Source: Nipponacmea schrenckii
Taxonomy: Eukaryota; Mollusca; Gastropoda; Lottiidae
Direction of reading: 5' to 3'
Length of the DNA stretch: 64,000 nucleotides
NCBI GenBank assembly: GCA_030562195.1
Contig: JAUJPP010000002.1
Coordinates: 5,518,001 to 5,582,000, forward strand
Of the stretch, positions 22,871-34,583 are shown piece by piece; position 1 is the stretch's first letter; every line of letters begins with the position of its first letter. A program made the translations under genes and the position numbers. The notes below the pieces were generated by a model, which was not told where the DNA came from, searched no databases, and saw only the letters and a program-made list of their open reading frames with translations.

Positions 22871-24347
22871 GATAGCTTGCCAGGCAAGGTAACATACGCC
22901 CACTTCAGCAAACAGAACATTCCATTTTTTTTCATTTAATCAAGGGCCATAACTCATAAACCGACATCTGGAATCACACCATTTTGAACTTGTCCAAGAT
23001 GTTAATAAGATGAATACACATACCAACTTTCATTCAAATCGGATAAGATAGCTTGCCAGGCAAGCATTGAATTTGAGAAATAAATAGAGCAATAACTCAA
23101 AAATCATTCACTGAATTAATATTGAAGTTCATGGAAAATTGTCAAATTAGAACTTGACCACCATCTTATCTATTTCAATACTCATACCAAGTTTCATCAA
23201 ATCTATTAAAAAATTGTAGCTTATTTTGCACCCACGAATATTTTTGACGCAATTTTACTAAGTCAAGGGCAATAACCCAAAACCATTTGTTAAAAATAGT
23301 CAATAATTCAAACTTGACTAATGTCTTATCAATTCTGATGCTTACAACAAGTTCCATCAAAATCCTTTGAAAATTAAAGCGTCTTATTGCAACCACAATA
23401 GAATTTTGACGCAATTTTACTAAGTCAAGGGCAATAACTTAAAACAATTCATTGAAAAACTGTCAATTTCAAACTTGACTGAGGCCTTATCAATTCCAAT
23501 GCTCACACCAAGTTTCATCAACATCCTCTGAAAATTGGTGGATTTATTACATCGAAACTAAAATTTTGACAAGATTTTTCAAGGGCAATAACTCAAAAAC
23601 CGGTCATGCGATAATTTCCATTTTGGAACTTGACGCAGATATCATCAATATATACATGTATACCCAGTTTCATTAAAATCGGTTAAAAACTGTAGCTTCT
23701 ATTGTGGATACGACCCGAATTTGACGCGTTTTTACTAAGTCAAGGGCAATAACTCTAAAACCGTTCATGCGAAAATTTCTATTTTCGAACTTGACTGAGA
23801 TATCATCAATATATACATGTATACCAAGTTTCATTAAGATCGGATAAAAACTGTAGCCTCTATTGTGTATACAACCCAAATTTGACACGTTTTTACTAAG
23901 TCAAGTGCAATAACTCAAAAACCGTTCATGCGATAATATCCATTTTCGAACTTGACAGAGATATCATCAATATATACATGTATACCAAGTTTCATTAAGA
24001 TCGGATAAAAACTGTAGCCTCTACTGTAAATACAGCAAATGTGGACGGACGGACGGGGGCGACGGCAATACACGTCCACATTTCCATGTGGGCGTTTATA
24101 AAAAAACTACAGTACACAAGTAAATATTAACGTTTTTTCATTTAATCAAGGGCCATAACTCATAAACTGACATCTGGAGTCGTGCCATTTTTGAACTTGT
24201 CCAAGATATTATCAAGTTGAAAACACATACCAAGCTTCATTCAAATCGGATAAAAACTCTGGCCTGTATCACATACACAAGTAATTGTTGACGGACGGAC
24301 GGACATGGGTGATGGCAATATACGTCCACATTTTCAAGTGGGCGTAT
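22871..24347 (-). mobile_element. Pearl/HINE element with nested copy (copy B allele of 5-1653)
   Basis: Same termini and same nested pearl as 5-1653. The outer array is shorter by about two units on the right. Ends TTTTCAAGTGGGCGTAT with GGAC repeats at 24290-24303. Confidence 0.85.
23046..24100 (-). mobile_element. Nested pearl/HINE element (allele of 176-1099)
   Basis: It shares the deletion of the inner ATACGCCCAC motif with 176-1099 but has one more unit. The end is GTGGGCGTTTAT, slightly altered. Confidence 0.8.
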
Positions 24348-25130
24348 AAAAAGGAGCATTTAATTTATATCGCTGGGAACAACATTTTATCCATGTTTTC
24401 AAAATTCGTGAATTTACACGCTTTGAAAAAATCCGATTTTTCATCCAATCTCCAGATTTTTTCTCCTGACCTGTACACATGTATGCTTAAAACTCAAACA
24501 TTATTTTGGCCCAATCCAAGATCTCATTAATATATAAATGATCACACCTAATTTCATTCAAACCAGACGAAAACTGTAGACTCTTTTGTTGCATTTGACT
24601 AAGTCAAGTGCAATAACTCAAACACAGTTCACTGGAAAATTGTCAATATTGAACTTGTTCAAGATTTCATCAATAAAAATGATCAAATGAGTAATGACTC
24701 TAAAACCATTCTTCAAAAAACTGTCAATATCGAACTTTCACGTTAATTTGATGTGTTTTGACTAAGTCAAGAAGTAGTAACTGTTCATCAAAAAATTCTG
24801 AATGTTGTTTTTGTTCAAGATCTCACCAATGGTAACACCCCATTTCATTCAAATTAGATGAAATCTGTAGTCTGTATCATGTTCACAAGACAATTTTGAC
24901 AAAGTCAAGTACTCAAAATCTGTTCATTGAAAAATCCCAAATGTCAGTCTTGTCCGAGATCTCATCAATGATTACACCAAATTTCAATAAGATAGCTTGC
25001 CAGGCAAGGTAATATACGCCCACTGGCAGCATTTATTTCAAATAAAAACTTTTCAGTAAGGTTACAATAAGTGGAATGAAATATTCAACCTTCGAACCTA
25101 TTTTTTTCTAGGGTCTCTAGTTTCATTAAA

Positions 25131-26676
25131 GATAGCTTGCCAGGCAAGGTAACATACGCCCACTGGCAGCATTGAATTTGAAAAATAAATAGAGCAATAA
25201 CTCAAATACACTAACTGAATTAATATTGAAGTTAAGGGCAAAAACTAAAAAACTGTTCATGGAAAATTGTCAAAGTAGAACTTGACCACCATCTTATCTA
25301 TTTCAATACTCATACCAAGTTTCATCAAATGTATTAAAAAATTGTAGCTTATTTTGCAAGCACAAATATTTTTGACGCAATTTTACTAAGTCGAGGGCAA
25401 TAACCCAAAAACCATTTGTTAAAAAAAGTCAGAAATTCAATCTTGACTAATGTCAATTCTGATGCTTACACCAAGTTCCATCAAAATGCTTTGAAAATCA
25501 CAACCACAATAGAATTTTACTAAGTCAAGGGCAATAACTCAAAAACCTTTCATGCGATAATTTCCATTTTCGAACTTGACCGAGATATCATCAATATATA
25601 CATGTATACCAAGTTTCATCAAGATTGGATAAAAACTGTAGCTTCTATTGTGAATACAACTCGAATTTGACGCATTTTTACTAAATCAAGGGCAATAACT
25701 CAAAAACCGTTCATGCGATAATTTCCATTTTCGAACTTGATCGAGATATCCATAATATATACATGTATACCAAGTTTCATTAAGATCGGATAAAAACTGT
25801 AGCCTCTATTGTGGATACAACCCAAATTTGACACGTTTTTACTAAGACAAGGGCAATAACTAAAAAACCGCTCATGCGATTATTTCTATTTTCGAACTCG
25901 ACTGAGATATCATCAATATATACATGTATACCAAGTTTCATTAAGATCGGATAAAAACTGTAGCCTCTATTGTGGATACAACCCAAATTTGACACGTTTT
26001 TACTAAGTCAAGGGCAATAACTCACAAAACTCTCATGCCATTATTTCTATTTTCGAACTTGACAGAGATATCATCAATATATACATGTATACCCAGTTTC
26101 ATTAAGATCAGATAAAAACTGTAGCCTCTATTGTGGATACAACCCAAAATTGACGCGTTTTTTCTAAGTCAAGGGCAATAACTCAAAAACCGCTCATGCA
26201 ATTATTTCTATTTTCGAACTTGACCGAGATATCATCAATATATACATGTATACCAAGTTTCATTAAGATCAGATAAAAACTGTAGCCTCTATTGTGGATA
26301 CAACCCAAATTTGATGCGTTTTTACTAAGTCAAGGGCAATAACTCAAAAACTGCACATGCGACTATTTCAATTATCGAACTTGACCGAGATATCATCAAT
26401 ATATACATGTATACCAAGTTTCATTAAGATCGGATAAAAATTGTAGCCTCTATTGTGGATACAAACCAAATTTGACGCGTTTTTACTAAGTCAAGTGCAA
26501 TAACTCAAAAACCGTTCATGCGATAATTTCCATTTTCGAACTTGACCGAGATATTATCAATATATACATGTATACCAAGTTTCATTAAGATCGGATAAAA
26601 ACAAAACTGTAGCCTCTATCGTGGATACAACAAAGGGGCGACGGCAATATACGTCCACATTTCCATGTGGGCATTT
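25131..26676 (-). mobile_element. Pearl/HINE element, precise insertion with known empty site
   Basis: It starts GATAG + hairpin + ATACGCCCAC and ends CATGTGGGCATTT. The empty allele reads TTTCATTAAAAACTGTC; the filled one has AAA before and AAAAA after the element, a net gain of three A whose origin (element end or duplication) is ambiguous. Units are 160-161 bp (TTTGACGCGTTTTTACTAAG). Confidence 0.9.
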
Positions 26677-27028
26677 AAAAACTGTCAAGAATTGGACCTA
26701 ATAACAACTCATTAAATATTTTTCAGTATTTTTATGATTTGCAATAGGGTTCACCCTTAATAATATTTTGATATTTCTAATTCTTAATAAGGCTCATCCT
26801 TGGTTGATATTAAACAATTTCAGCGAGTTTTGTCAAAAAGGAATGTTTAGAGTGTTCACAAACCGTAAGTTGAAAGCGTTTTTGAAAACAGGCGCAATAA
26901 CTGACACTAAATATTTTTCGATTTATCTGATTTTCAATAGGGTTTATCCTTGTGAGAAAACAAATACTAAAGGCAAGTTTCATCAAAATCCATTCAAAAT
27001 TGTTCTTTCTAGAGTGTTTACGAGTTAA

Positions 27029-27515
27029 AGGGGCACAATCTTGATTTTTAGGGGTCGTTTTGAGCTTTTGTTACATTTAAACAGTCCTCAGAAATACTCA
27101 AGTTCTAAAAAAATCGCAAAATACCTTGAAATATACCTCAAACCAAAAATTTCACTTTTTATTTTGTTTCCGTGCTGTACGCGGCTGGTTTCCAATCAGT
27201 CTGAAAATTGTGTGTCCTGTTGACAAAGTCTACATTTGTTATTACTTTCTTTTTGTTGTGTCAGTGTGGGCCTGCGCAGTAGTCTATCTATAACTCTTTG
27301 ATTATCAAGACGAACCGTTTTTCAATATGGCGGGACGTTCGTTATATCTTAAGACATTATGATTTTCAAACAAGGATAATTATGGATACACATGGATTTG
27401 AAGGCTCAAATTTCAAAGGTAAGCTCTTTTGACTATTTCTGATGAGCTAAGCAAAAGATTTCATGTGTTTGAGGCTGTCGGATGATTGTCCGAAACAAAT
27501 CAAGACTGTGCCCCT
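27029..27515. mobile_element. TTAA-flanked 487-bp MITE, complete
   Basis: TTAA at 27025-27028 and 27516-27519; TIR AGGGGCACAATCTTGATTT at the left with one mismatch in the inverted right copy. No coding. The shortened relative in copy A is at 6711-7006. TTAA choice suggests piggyBac-type mobilisation. Confidence 0.85.
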
Positions 27516-28972
27516 TTAAATTGAACGCGTTTTCAAAAACAAGGGCAATAACTTGAACTAAATATTTTTCGTTTTTCAATAGGGTTCATCCTTGGGAGAC
27601 AACAAATACTCCAGCCAAGTTACATCAAAATCCATTAAAAATTATTCTTTCTAAAGTGTTTACAAGCTAAAATTGAACACGTTTTCAAAAACAAGGGCTA
27701 TAACTGACACTAAATATATTTCTATTTATTTGATTTATAAAAGGGTTCATCCTTGGGTAAAAACAAATACTCAAGCCAAAGTTAATCAAAATCCATTAAG
27801 AACAGTTCTTTCTAGAGTGTTTACAAGCTAAAATTGAATGCGTTTTCAAGAACAAGGGCAGTAACTCATACTAAATTTTTTTTCGATTTCGCTGATTTTC
27901 AATAGGGTTCATCCTTGAGTTATAACACACTCTCACACCAAGTTTCATCGAAATCCATCAAGAATTGTGCCATGTAGAGTGTTTATGAGACAAAAATCGA
28001 ACGTGTTTAAAAGAACAAAGGCAATAATTCATATTAAATATATTTTGATATTTTTAATTTTCAATTAGGCTCATCCCTTGCGATATCCAACAATTTCAGT
28101 GAGTTTTGTCAACATTGGTCATGAATTGTACCTTCTAGAGTGTCAAACACAAGGGCAATAACTGACACTAAATATATTTCGATTTATTTGAATTTCAATA
28201 AGGTTCATCCTTGGGTAAAAACAAATACTCAAGCCAAGTTTTATCAAAATCCATTAAGAATTGTTCTTTCTAGAGTGCTTACAAGCTAAAATTAACGCGT
28301 TTTCAAACACAAGGGCAATAACTGATACTAAATATTTTTCGATTTAACTGGATTTCAATAGGGTTCATCCTTAGGTGATTTCAAATACTCATGCCAAGTT
28401 ATGTCAAAATCGCTCAAGAATTGTGACTTGTAGAGTGTTTATAAGGCAAAAATCCAACACATTTTATAGAACAAGGGCAATAATTCCTATTAAATATATT
28501 TCGATATGTGCTATTTTCAAAAGGGTTCATTCTTGGGTGATATTAAACAATTTCAGCAAGTTTTGTCAAAATCCTTCAATAACTGTGCTTTGTAGACTGT
28601 TTACAAGCTAAAAATTGAACGCGTTTTCAAAAACAAGAGCAATAACTGATATTAATTTTTTTTCGATTTGACTAGTTTTCAATAGGCTTCATCCTTGGGT
28701 GATAACAAATACTCAGGCCAAGTTTCTCTCAAGAGTGTTTACAAGCTAAAATTGAACGCGTTTTCAAGAACAAGGGCAATAACTCATACTAAATGTTTTT
28801 CGATTTCGCTGATTTTCAATAGGGTTTATCCTTGCGTGATCATAAACACTCATATTAAGTTTCATCTAAATCCGTCAAGAATTACACCGTGTAGAGTGTT
28901 TACGAGCAATTGTGGACGGACAGACGGATGTGGGTGACGACAATATACGCCCCCCATTTCATGTGGGCGTAT

Positions 28973-29300
28973 AAAAATCAGATGAAAAACTGTAGTCTCT
29001 ATCGCTTTCACCAGCCAATTCTGACACATTTTGACAATGTCAAGTACTCAAAAACTGTTCATTGAAAAAATCGTCAATATCAAACTGGTCGAAAATCTCA
29101 TCAATATAAATGATCACACCAAATTTCATTAAAATCAGATGTCTCTTTCAAGTTCACCAGCCAATTGTGGACAGATGGACATACACACAGATGGACAAAA
29201 CTATATTCTGTCAGCAATATCAAGACATACAGAACTTCATTTATGATGACTTCTGATGACTTGTAAAGGCTTTTTCAACGGAAGTAAAAGGGGTCAGACC
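28973..29300. repeat. Decayed pearl-type units downstream of the WW1 exon copy B
   Basis: The same units as 8193-8525, with very few differences. No gene. Confidence 0.6.
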
Positions 29301-29338
29301 CAGATTATAACCTCATTTTAAGATCAATTGGCTCTTAC

Positions 29339-29422
29339 CGAGTTGGGCGTTCCCATTGTGTTGTTCTAGTTACATGATTAACATAATGTACACGACCATT
29401 AGCTGTGTGCCTCTCTTCCCAC
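29339..29422 (-). CDS. Smurf: SMURF-like E3 ubiquitin ligase, first WW domain exon (copy B)
   Basis: An 84-bp exon encodes most of a WW domain: WEERHTANGRVHYVNH, then TRTTQWERPT. The two signature Trp residues, the aromatic HYV strand and the closing Pro are present, so a proline-motif binding fold is expected. The acceptor is TTTTGTAG and the donor GTAAGAGCC. Phases match the exon at 37.5 kb (Gly) and the exon at 16.3 kb (Arg), so this copy is in correct gene order. It is identical base for base with 8560-8643. Confidence 0.95.
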
Positions 29423-29670
29423 CTACAAAAGAAGTTTCCATCTTTAACAAGAAAATATGAAAGTAATCATACACTCAACAGGAGTATTTCTTTAAATTTA
29501 TGAAAAGGAAATAATTAGCTTCAATTATAGCCAAAGATATCTGGATAATATTTTAAATATGTCAGTGTCAACCTGAGCTAATTAGTGCTAATTAGTGAAA
29601 TTCTTCAGTACAATTTTAATAAATAAGCCAAGTAATAACGATCCCAAACCAAAACGAAACCTAAAATAAA

Positions 29671-31778
29671 GATAGCTTGCCAGGCAAGGTAATATACGCC
29701 CACTGGCAGCATTTATTTCAAATAAAAACTTTTCAGTAAGGTTACAATAAGTGGAATGAATTATTCAACCTACCAACCTATTTTATTCTAGGGTCTCTAG
29801 TTTCATTAAAAACTGTCAAGAATTGTACCTAATAACAACTCATTAAATATTTTTTGGTATTTTTATGATTTGCAATAGGGTTCACCCTTTATAATATTTT
29901 GATATTTTTAATTCTTAATAAGGCTCATCCTTGGTTGATATTAAACAATTTCAGCGAGTTTTGTCAAAAAGGAATGTTTAGAGTGTTCACAAGCCAAAAG
30001 TTGAAAGCGTTTTTGAAAACAGGTGCAATAACTGACACTAAATATTTTTCGATTTATCTGATTTTCAATAGGGTTTATCCTTGTGAGAAAACAAATACTA
30101 AAGCCAAGTTTCATCAAAATCCATTCAAAATTGTTCTTTCTAGAGTGTTTACGAGTTAAATTTAACGCGTTTTCAAAAACAAGGTCAATAACTTGTACTA
30201 AATATTTTTCGATTTTTCAATAGGATTCATCCTTGGGAGACAACAAATACTCCAGCCAAGTTACATCAAAATCCATTAAAAATTGTTCTTTCTAGAGTGT
30301 TTACAAGCTAAAATTGAACGCGTTTTCAAGAACAAGGGCTATAACTTACACTAAATATATTTCTATTTATTTGATTTATAATAGGGTTCATCCTTGGGTA
30401 AAAACAAATACTCAAGCCAAAGTTAATCAAAATCCATTAAGAATAGTTCTTTCTAGAGTGTTTACAAGCTAAAATTGAATGCGTTTTCAAGAACAAGGGC
30501 AGTAACTCATACTAAAAATTTTTTCAATTTAGCTGATTTTCAATAGGGTTCATCCTTGAGTTATAACACACTCTCACACCAAGTTTCATCGAAATCCATC
30601 AAGAATTGTGCCATGTAGAGTGTTTACGAGACAAAAATTCATATTAGATATATTTTTAATTTTCAATTAGGCTCATCCCTTGCGATATCCAACAATTTCA
30701 GTGAGTTTTGTCAACATTGGTCATGAATTGTACCTTCTAGAGTATTTATTAAAAAGTTAAACCTGTTTTCAAACACAAGGGCAATAACTGACACTAAATC
30801 TATTTCGATTTATTTGATTTTCAATAAGGTTCATCCTTGGGTAAAAACAAATACTCAAGCCAAGTTTTATCAAAATCCATTAAGAATTGTTCTTTCTAGA
30901 GTGCTTACAAGCTAAAATTGAACGCGTTTTCAAACACAAGGGCAATAACTGATACTAAATATTTTTCGATTTAACTGAATTTCAATAGGGTTCATCCTTA
31001 GGTGATTACAAATACTCATGCCAAGTTATGTCAAAATCGCTCAAGAATTGTGACTTGTAGAGTGTTTACAAGGCAAAAATCCAACACATTTTATAGAACA
31101 AAGGCAATAATTCCTATTAAATATATTTCGATATGTGCTATTTTCAAAGGGTTCATTCTTGGGTAATATTAAACAATTTCAGCAAGTTTCGTCAAAATCG
31201 GTCAATAACTGTGCTTTGTAGAGTGTTTACAAGCTAAAAATTGAACGCGTTTTAAAAAAACAAGGGCAATAACTGATATTAATTTTTTTTCGATTTGACT
31301 GGTTTTCAATAGGCTTCATCCTTGGGTGATAACAAATACTCAGGCCAAGTTTCATTAAAATCCATTAAAAATTGTTCTCTCAAGAATGTTTACAAGCTAA
31401 AATTGAACGCGTTTTCAAGAACAAGGGCAATAACTCATACTAAATGTTTTTCGATTTCGCTGATTTCCAATAGGGTTTATCCTCGAGTTATAACATACTC
31501 TCACACCAAGTTTCATCAAAATCGGTCAAGAATTGCACGTTGTAGAGTGTTTACGAGCCATTCAAGAACAAGGGCACGAACTCATACTAATTTTTTTCCG
31601 ATTTCGTTGATTTTCAATAGGGTTCATCCTTGCATGATCATAAACACTCATATTAAGTTTCATCTAAATCCGTCAAGAATTACACCGTGTAGAGTGTTTA
31701 CGAGCAATTGTGGACGGACGGATGGACGGACGGATGTGGGTGACGACGATATACGCCCCCCATTTCATGTGGGCGTAT
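29671..31778 (-). mobile_element. Pearl/HINE element joining intron to hAT
   Basis: Complete: GATAG, hairpin, ATACGCCCAC, about thirteen units, GGAC tract (31713-31736) and GTGGGCGTAT. Its left flank (CCTAAAATAAA) corresponds to 8877 in copy A, while its right flank is hAT sequence. Copy A instead has about 450 bp of intron, another pearl, and the hAT terminus. A recombination between two pearls in copy B would explain this. Confidence 0.8.
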
Positions 31779-31796
31779 AAAAAAAATTATAGCCGG

Positions 31797-32446
31797 TATA
31801 TCGCCATACATATCGTCTAAGTGAAATATCACGATATTGTTAAAAAGAGTTGTCTCCCGTTAATATTTACCCCGTTCCCAATGTACGTATGATCATACCA
31901 CAGTAATTTTTGTGTCGTTTTCCTGAATTATCATTTGTCATATATTTTATTTCATTATAATTTGTGTGTAAAAACATAGTATAAGAAAAAAAAAACGATA
32001 AATCAGAAAAATTAAATAATTATGATTAAAGAATTTTACCCTGTTCCTAAAGGCACGTGTAACCATGTGTCAACACTTTTTCCGGCATGCAAATTACCAA
32101 TAGGCCTAAGCCGACACAAATTGATTTCGCTTTTGTAAACCTAACGGAATTTACGATGGATTCATCAGACGATGAAATTACTTCGCTGGCAAGACAAGTC
32201 GAGAATAATGCTGACGAAAGGCCTAACGATTCGCAGTTAAATCCACCAAACGATAAAAATAGAACAGTCGTAACAAATCTGGTGCCAAAAAGAAATAATT
32301 CACATGTCCCTCATAATAAGTGTGAAAATATTTATAGATATCGTGATTATATTGCTAAAATAGTTCACGATATAATCGTCACAATATATCGTAATATTAA
32401 AATAAAAATATCGTGATATACAAAATTGCAATATCGCCCATCCCTA
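31797..32446 (+). mobile_element. hAT deletion derivative, right part
   Basis: It matches the inverse of 20300-20890, then jumps to a 3' end rich in CGATAT and closes with ATCGCCCATCCCTA. The next 8 bp, CTCTCTAC (32447-32454), equal the 8 bp before the left hAT terminus at 11814. The first about 60-80 bp of the element are missing at the junction with the pearl element. Confidence 0.75.
32087..32300 (+). pseudogene. hAT transposase N-terminal remnant
   Basis: MQITNRPKPTQIDFAF followed by DSSDDEITSLARQVENNADE matches the segment before the BED finger at 20606-20430. It is cut after LVPKR by the internal deletion, so neither the BED finger nor a catalytic domain remains. Confidence 0.75.
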
Positions 32447-32621
32447 CTCTCTACTGTGTCCTATGGATGGACGTACAGACCCACGGACAGACGGACGGAT
32501 AGACGGACAACTACTCAACGCCCACAAACACTTATTAAAAGTATTTCATTCAATTTCATTCAAATCCAATAAGAAAAAGAAAAAACACGTTTTGTTTAAG
32601 TCAAGAGCAATAACTCAACAA

Positions 32622-34226
32622 GCAGTTGTCTAGCAAGATACGCCCACAAAGTTTATTTTCTGTTTCAACACAGTTAGAAACTCTAACATTATTTTGGTGT
32701 TACAAATGCCGATTTTTAGTTAACTTTCACCGACGATGTACTTCCTTTTGAACATGAGAAAAACGAAGGTTTTTGAATGACACCAATACTGATAAAAACG
32801 ACGGTAAAAATTTTTCTCCTGGTCTTTCTGATTTGTCTATAAATAGTAAACTGTTTCATATCCTAGTAGTAAGCAGAAAAGAACGTTAAAACTTACATAA
32901 TTACGAACATTTTTTGCAAGGAATAGTAAAATTTCAATAGAAAATAACCTGCCAATGACATTTAATTGAACTTTCTGTCAACTTTATAATTGTTAAAAAG
33001 AAGAATTCTCAATGACCGGCAAGCTACCATCGTCAAGAGTTCTATGTGAGGGCCAACATTTTCTTCGTCGTGTTTACGTTGGTACTAGTACTGATGAAAT
33101 CGCAAGATAATTATCGTAAAGTAGACAATTATATTGATGAATAATGACCGATTAAAATTTGACGGCAATAAGATTTAACACAAACCGGTAACGGATTATC
33201 GTGTCAACTGTTTGTTAAAATTAAGTAGCCTAGTTTGAAATAGTAAATCTCTTTGAACTGGAAGCGTTTTCCGGGAGCCGATTAATAATTGTCAATAAAT
33301 ACGTTGTTAATTTACCACCTCTTACCGTTAAGCTCTTAATTAACTAAATTAAATGACCGGTAGTGATAGGAGTCTCATGGTCTAAACATGATTGCTTGGT
33401 AATTTAATTTTTAATTATTTTTTTTTAACGTCACTGACCTATACTTGATGTCTGGCGAAGCCTATTTGCAAACGGTCATTTTGGCATGACTGCCGGTCAT
33501 GTCCAGCATATAGAGCCAAATCAACAGCCCTGGGTGATACTATTACGGGATGAGATTAACGCGTGTCACGGGAAATTAAAATACAAGTAAAGAATATTTA
33601 ATTGATTTTTGGTAAAGAATTTTGACACTGAAAACGGTAGGCCCCATGAAAAATATGATTACGAAAAGAAAAAAAATCATTAGATTTCAGTCTCCTGGCA
33701 GTAGATCGGGAGACAGCAATCAAAAGCGGTAGAAACAAAATCAGTAGATTACACATGTATGATTGTGGACAGACGACGGATTGACAGACTGACGGACGGA
33801 CAGGGATGACGACAATATACGATTACATTATAATGTGGGCATATAAAAACTGTTAATCGAAAAATCGCGAATTTTGAACTTGTCTGAGATCTCATCAATA
33901 TAAATCATCACAGCAAGTTTCATTCAAATCCAATGAAAACTGTAGTCTCTATTACGTTCACAAGCAATTAAGAACGGATTGACGAATGGATTGACAGACA
34001 GACGGACTGAGGGTCCAACAGGGGTGAAGATAATATATGACCACTTTATAATGTGGGCATAAATGTGGGCGTATAAAATGTGGGCACATCCAAATTCGAT
34101 GAAAACTGTAGTCTCTATCGCGTTTAAAGGCCAATTGTGGACCGACGGACGGATAGACGGATCGACAGACGGGTGGACGTACAGAGGTGATGACAGTATA
34201 TGACCACATTATAATGTGGATGAATA
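32622..34226 (-). mobile_element. Type II pearl/HINE with repeated ATIR ends
   Basis: The low end is TTGTCTAGCAAGATACGCCCAC (quoted in part: TTGT-CTA-GCAA stem, then ATACGCCCAC). The middle (32700-33700) is mostly unrelated sequence with parts like 14095-14240. Three successive terminal segments with GGAC-type tracts end at about 33844, 34072 and 34226 (GTGGGCATAT, GTGGGCGTAT, decayed GTGGATGAAT), as if terminal units were duplicated. Confidence 0.55.
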
Positions 34227-34229
34227 AAA

Positions 34230-34560
34230 ATTTGAATTTTGAAAATTCAGAGCACACATTTTTTAGCCTAATTTCAATCAAAATTCATGGTGCTAAAGCA
34301 AATCAAAACAGATAACAATTCAACAATTTTGCATCCTTTCTGGTTTTCTCAAAATCAAAGATCAAACTGTAAGGCTTTAATCTCATGACCTATGAGACCT
34401 ACTATATATATGATCTATCGGACCTAGACAATTTGCAACAAAAGTTATTGGACTTGAGGAGGCTTCTCTAAAAATATTTGGATTTTAGTTTTGCTATTAT
34501 ACTTGTGACCTTTCACACCGAAGGTTTAGTGATTTATCTGCAGGACCTGGACCAGGACCA
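34230..34560. other. Intron sequence, nothing recognised
   Basis: AT-rich, no splice-supported frame, no repeat termini. Confidence 0.4.
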
Positions 34561-34583
34561 GCATAATTCTGACTCATGTAAAA

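Larger units (their letters stand above)
24991..28972 (-). mobile_element. Pearl/HINE element split by a second pearl and a MITE
   Basis: This is the allele of 6249-8192. Inserted in it are a pearl (25131-26676) and a complete TTAA MITE (27029-27515). Both empty sites can be read: TTTCATTAAAAACTGTC at about 6388 for the pearl and GAGTTAAATTGAACG at 2747 (a paralogous unit) for the MITE. Confidence 0.85.
22866..31797. repeat. Copy B of the duplicated SMURF-intron locus
   Basis: This is the partner of 1-11848. It lacks the Harbinger-like insertion and keeps the uninterrupted site there. It carries two pearl copies absent from A (25131-26676 and 29671-31778) and retains about 360 bp of pearl array missing from A. 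It contains the WW1 exon in correct gene order between exons at 37.5 kb and 16.3 kb. It runs into the 3' part of a hAT fragment whose 5' terminus appears at the end of copy A. Confidence 0.85.

Noticed and set aside
2266..31778. Many open frames of 60-110 codons ending in RVFTS or beginning MIT/MIF in the pearl arrays
   Set aside because: They recur with the 160-bp unit in every array, have no splice or domain support, and simply reflect the repeated DNA.
5..31778. CRISPR-like regular repeats
   Set aside because: The repeats are whole 160-bp diverged units without distinct spacers, in a eukaryotic genome with spliced genes.
1035..33800. GGAC tracts as independent microsatellites
   Set aside because: They occur at a fixed place just before the pearl ATIR end and are part of that element.
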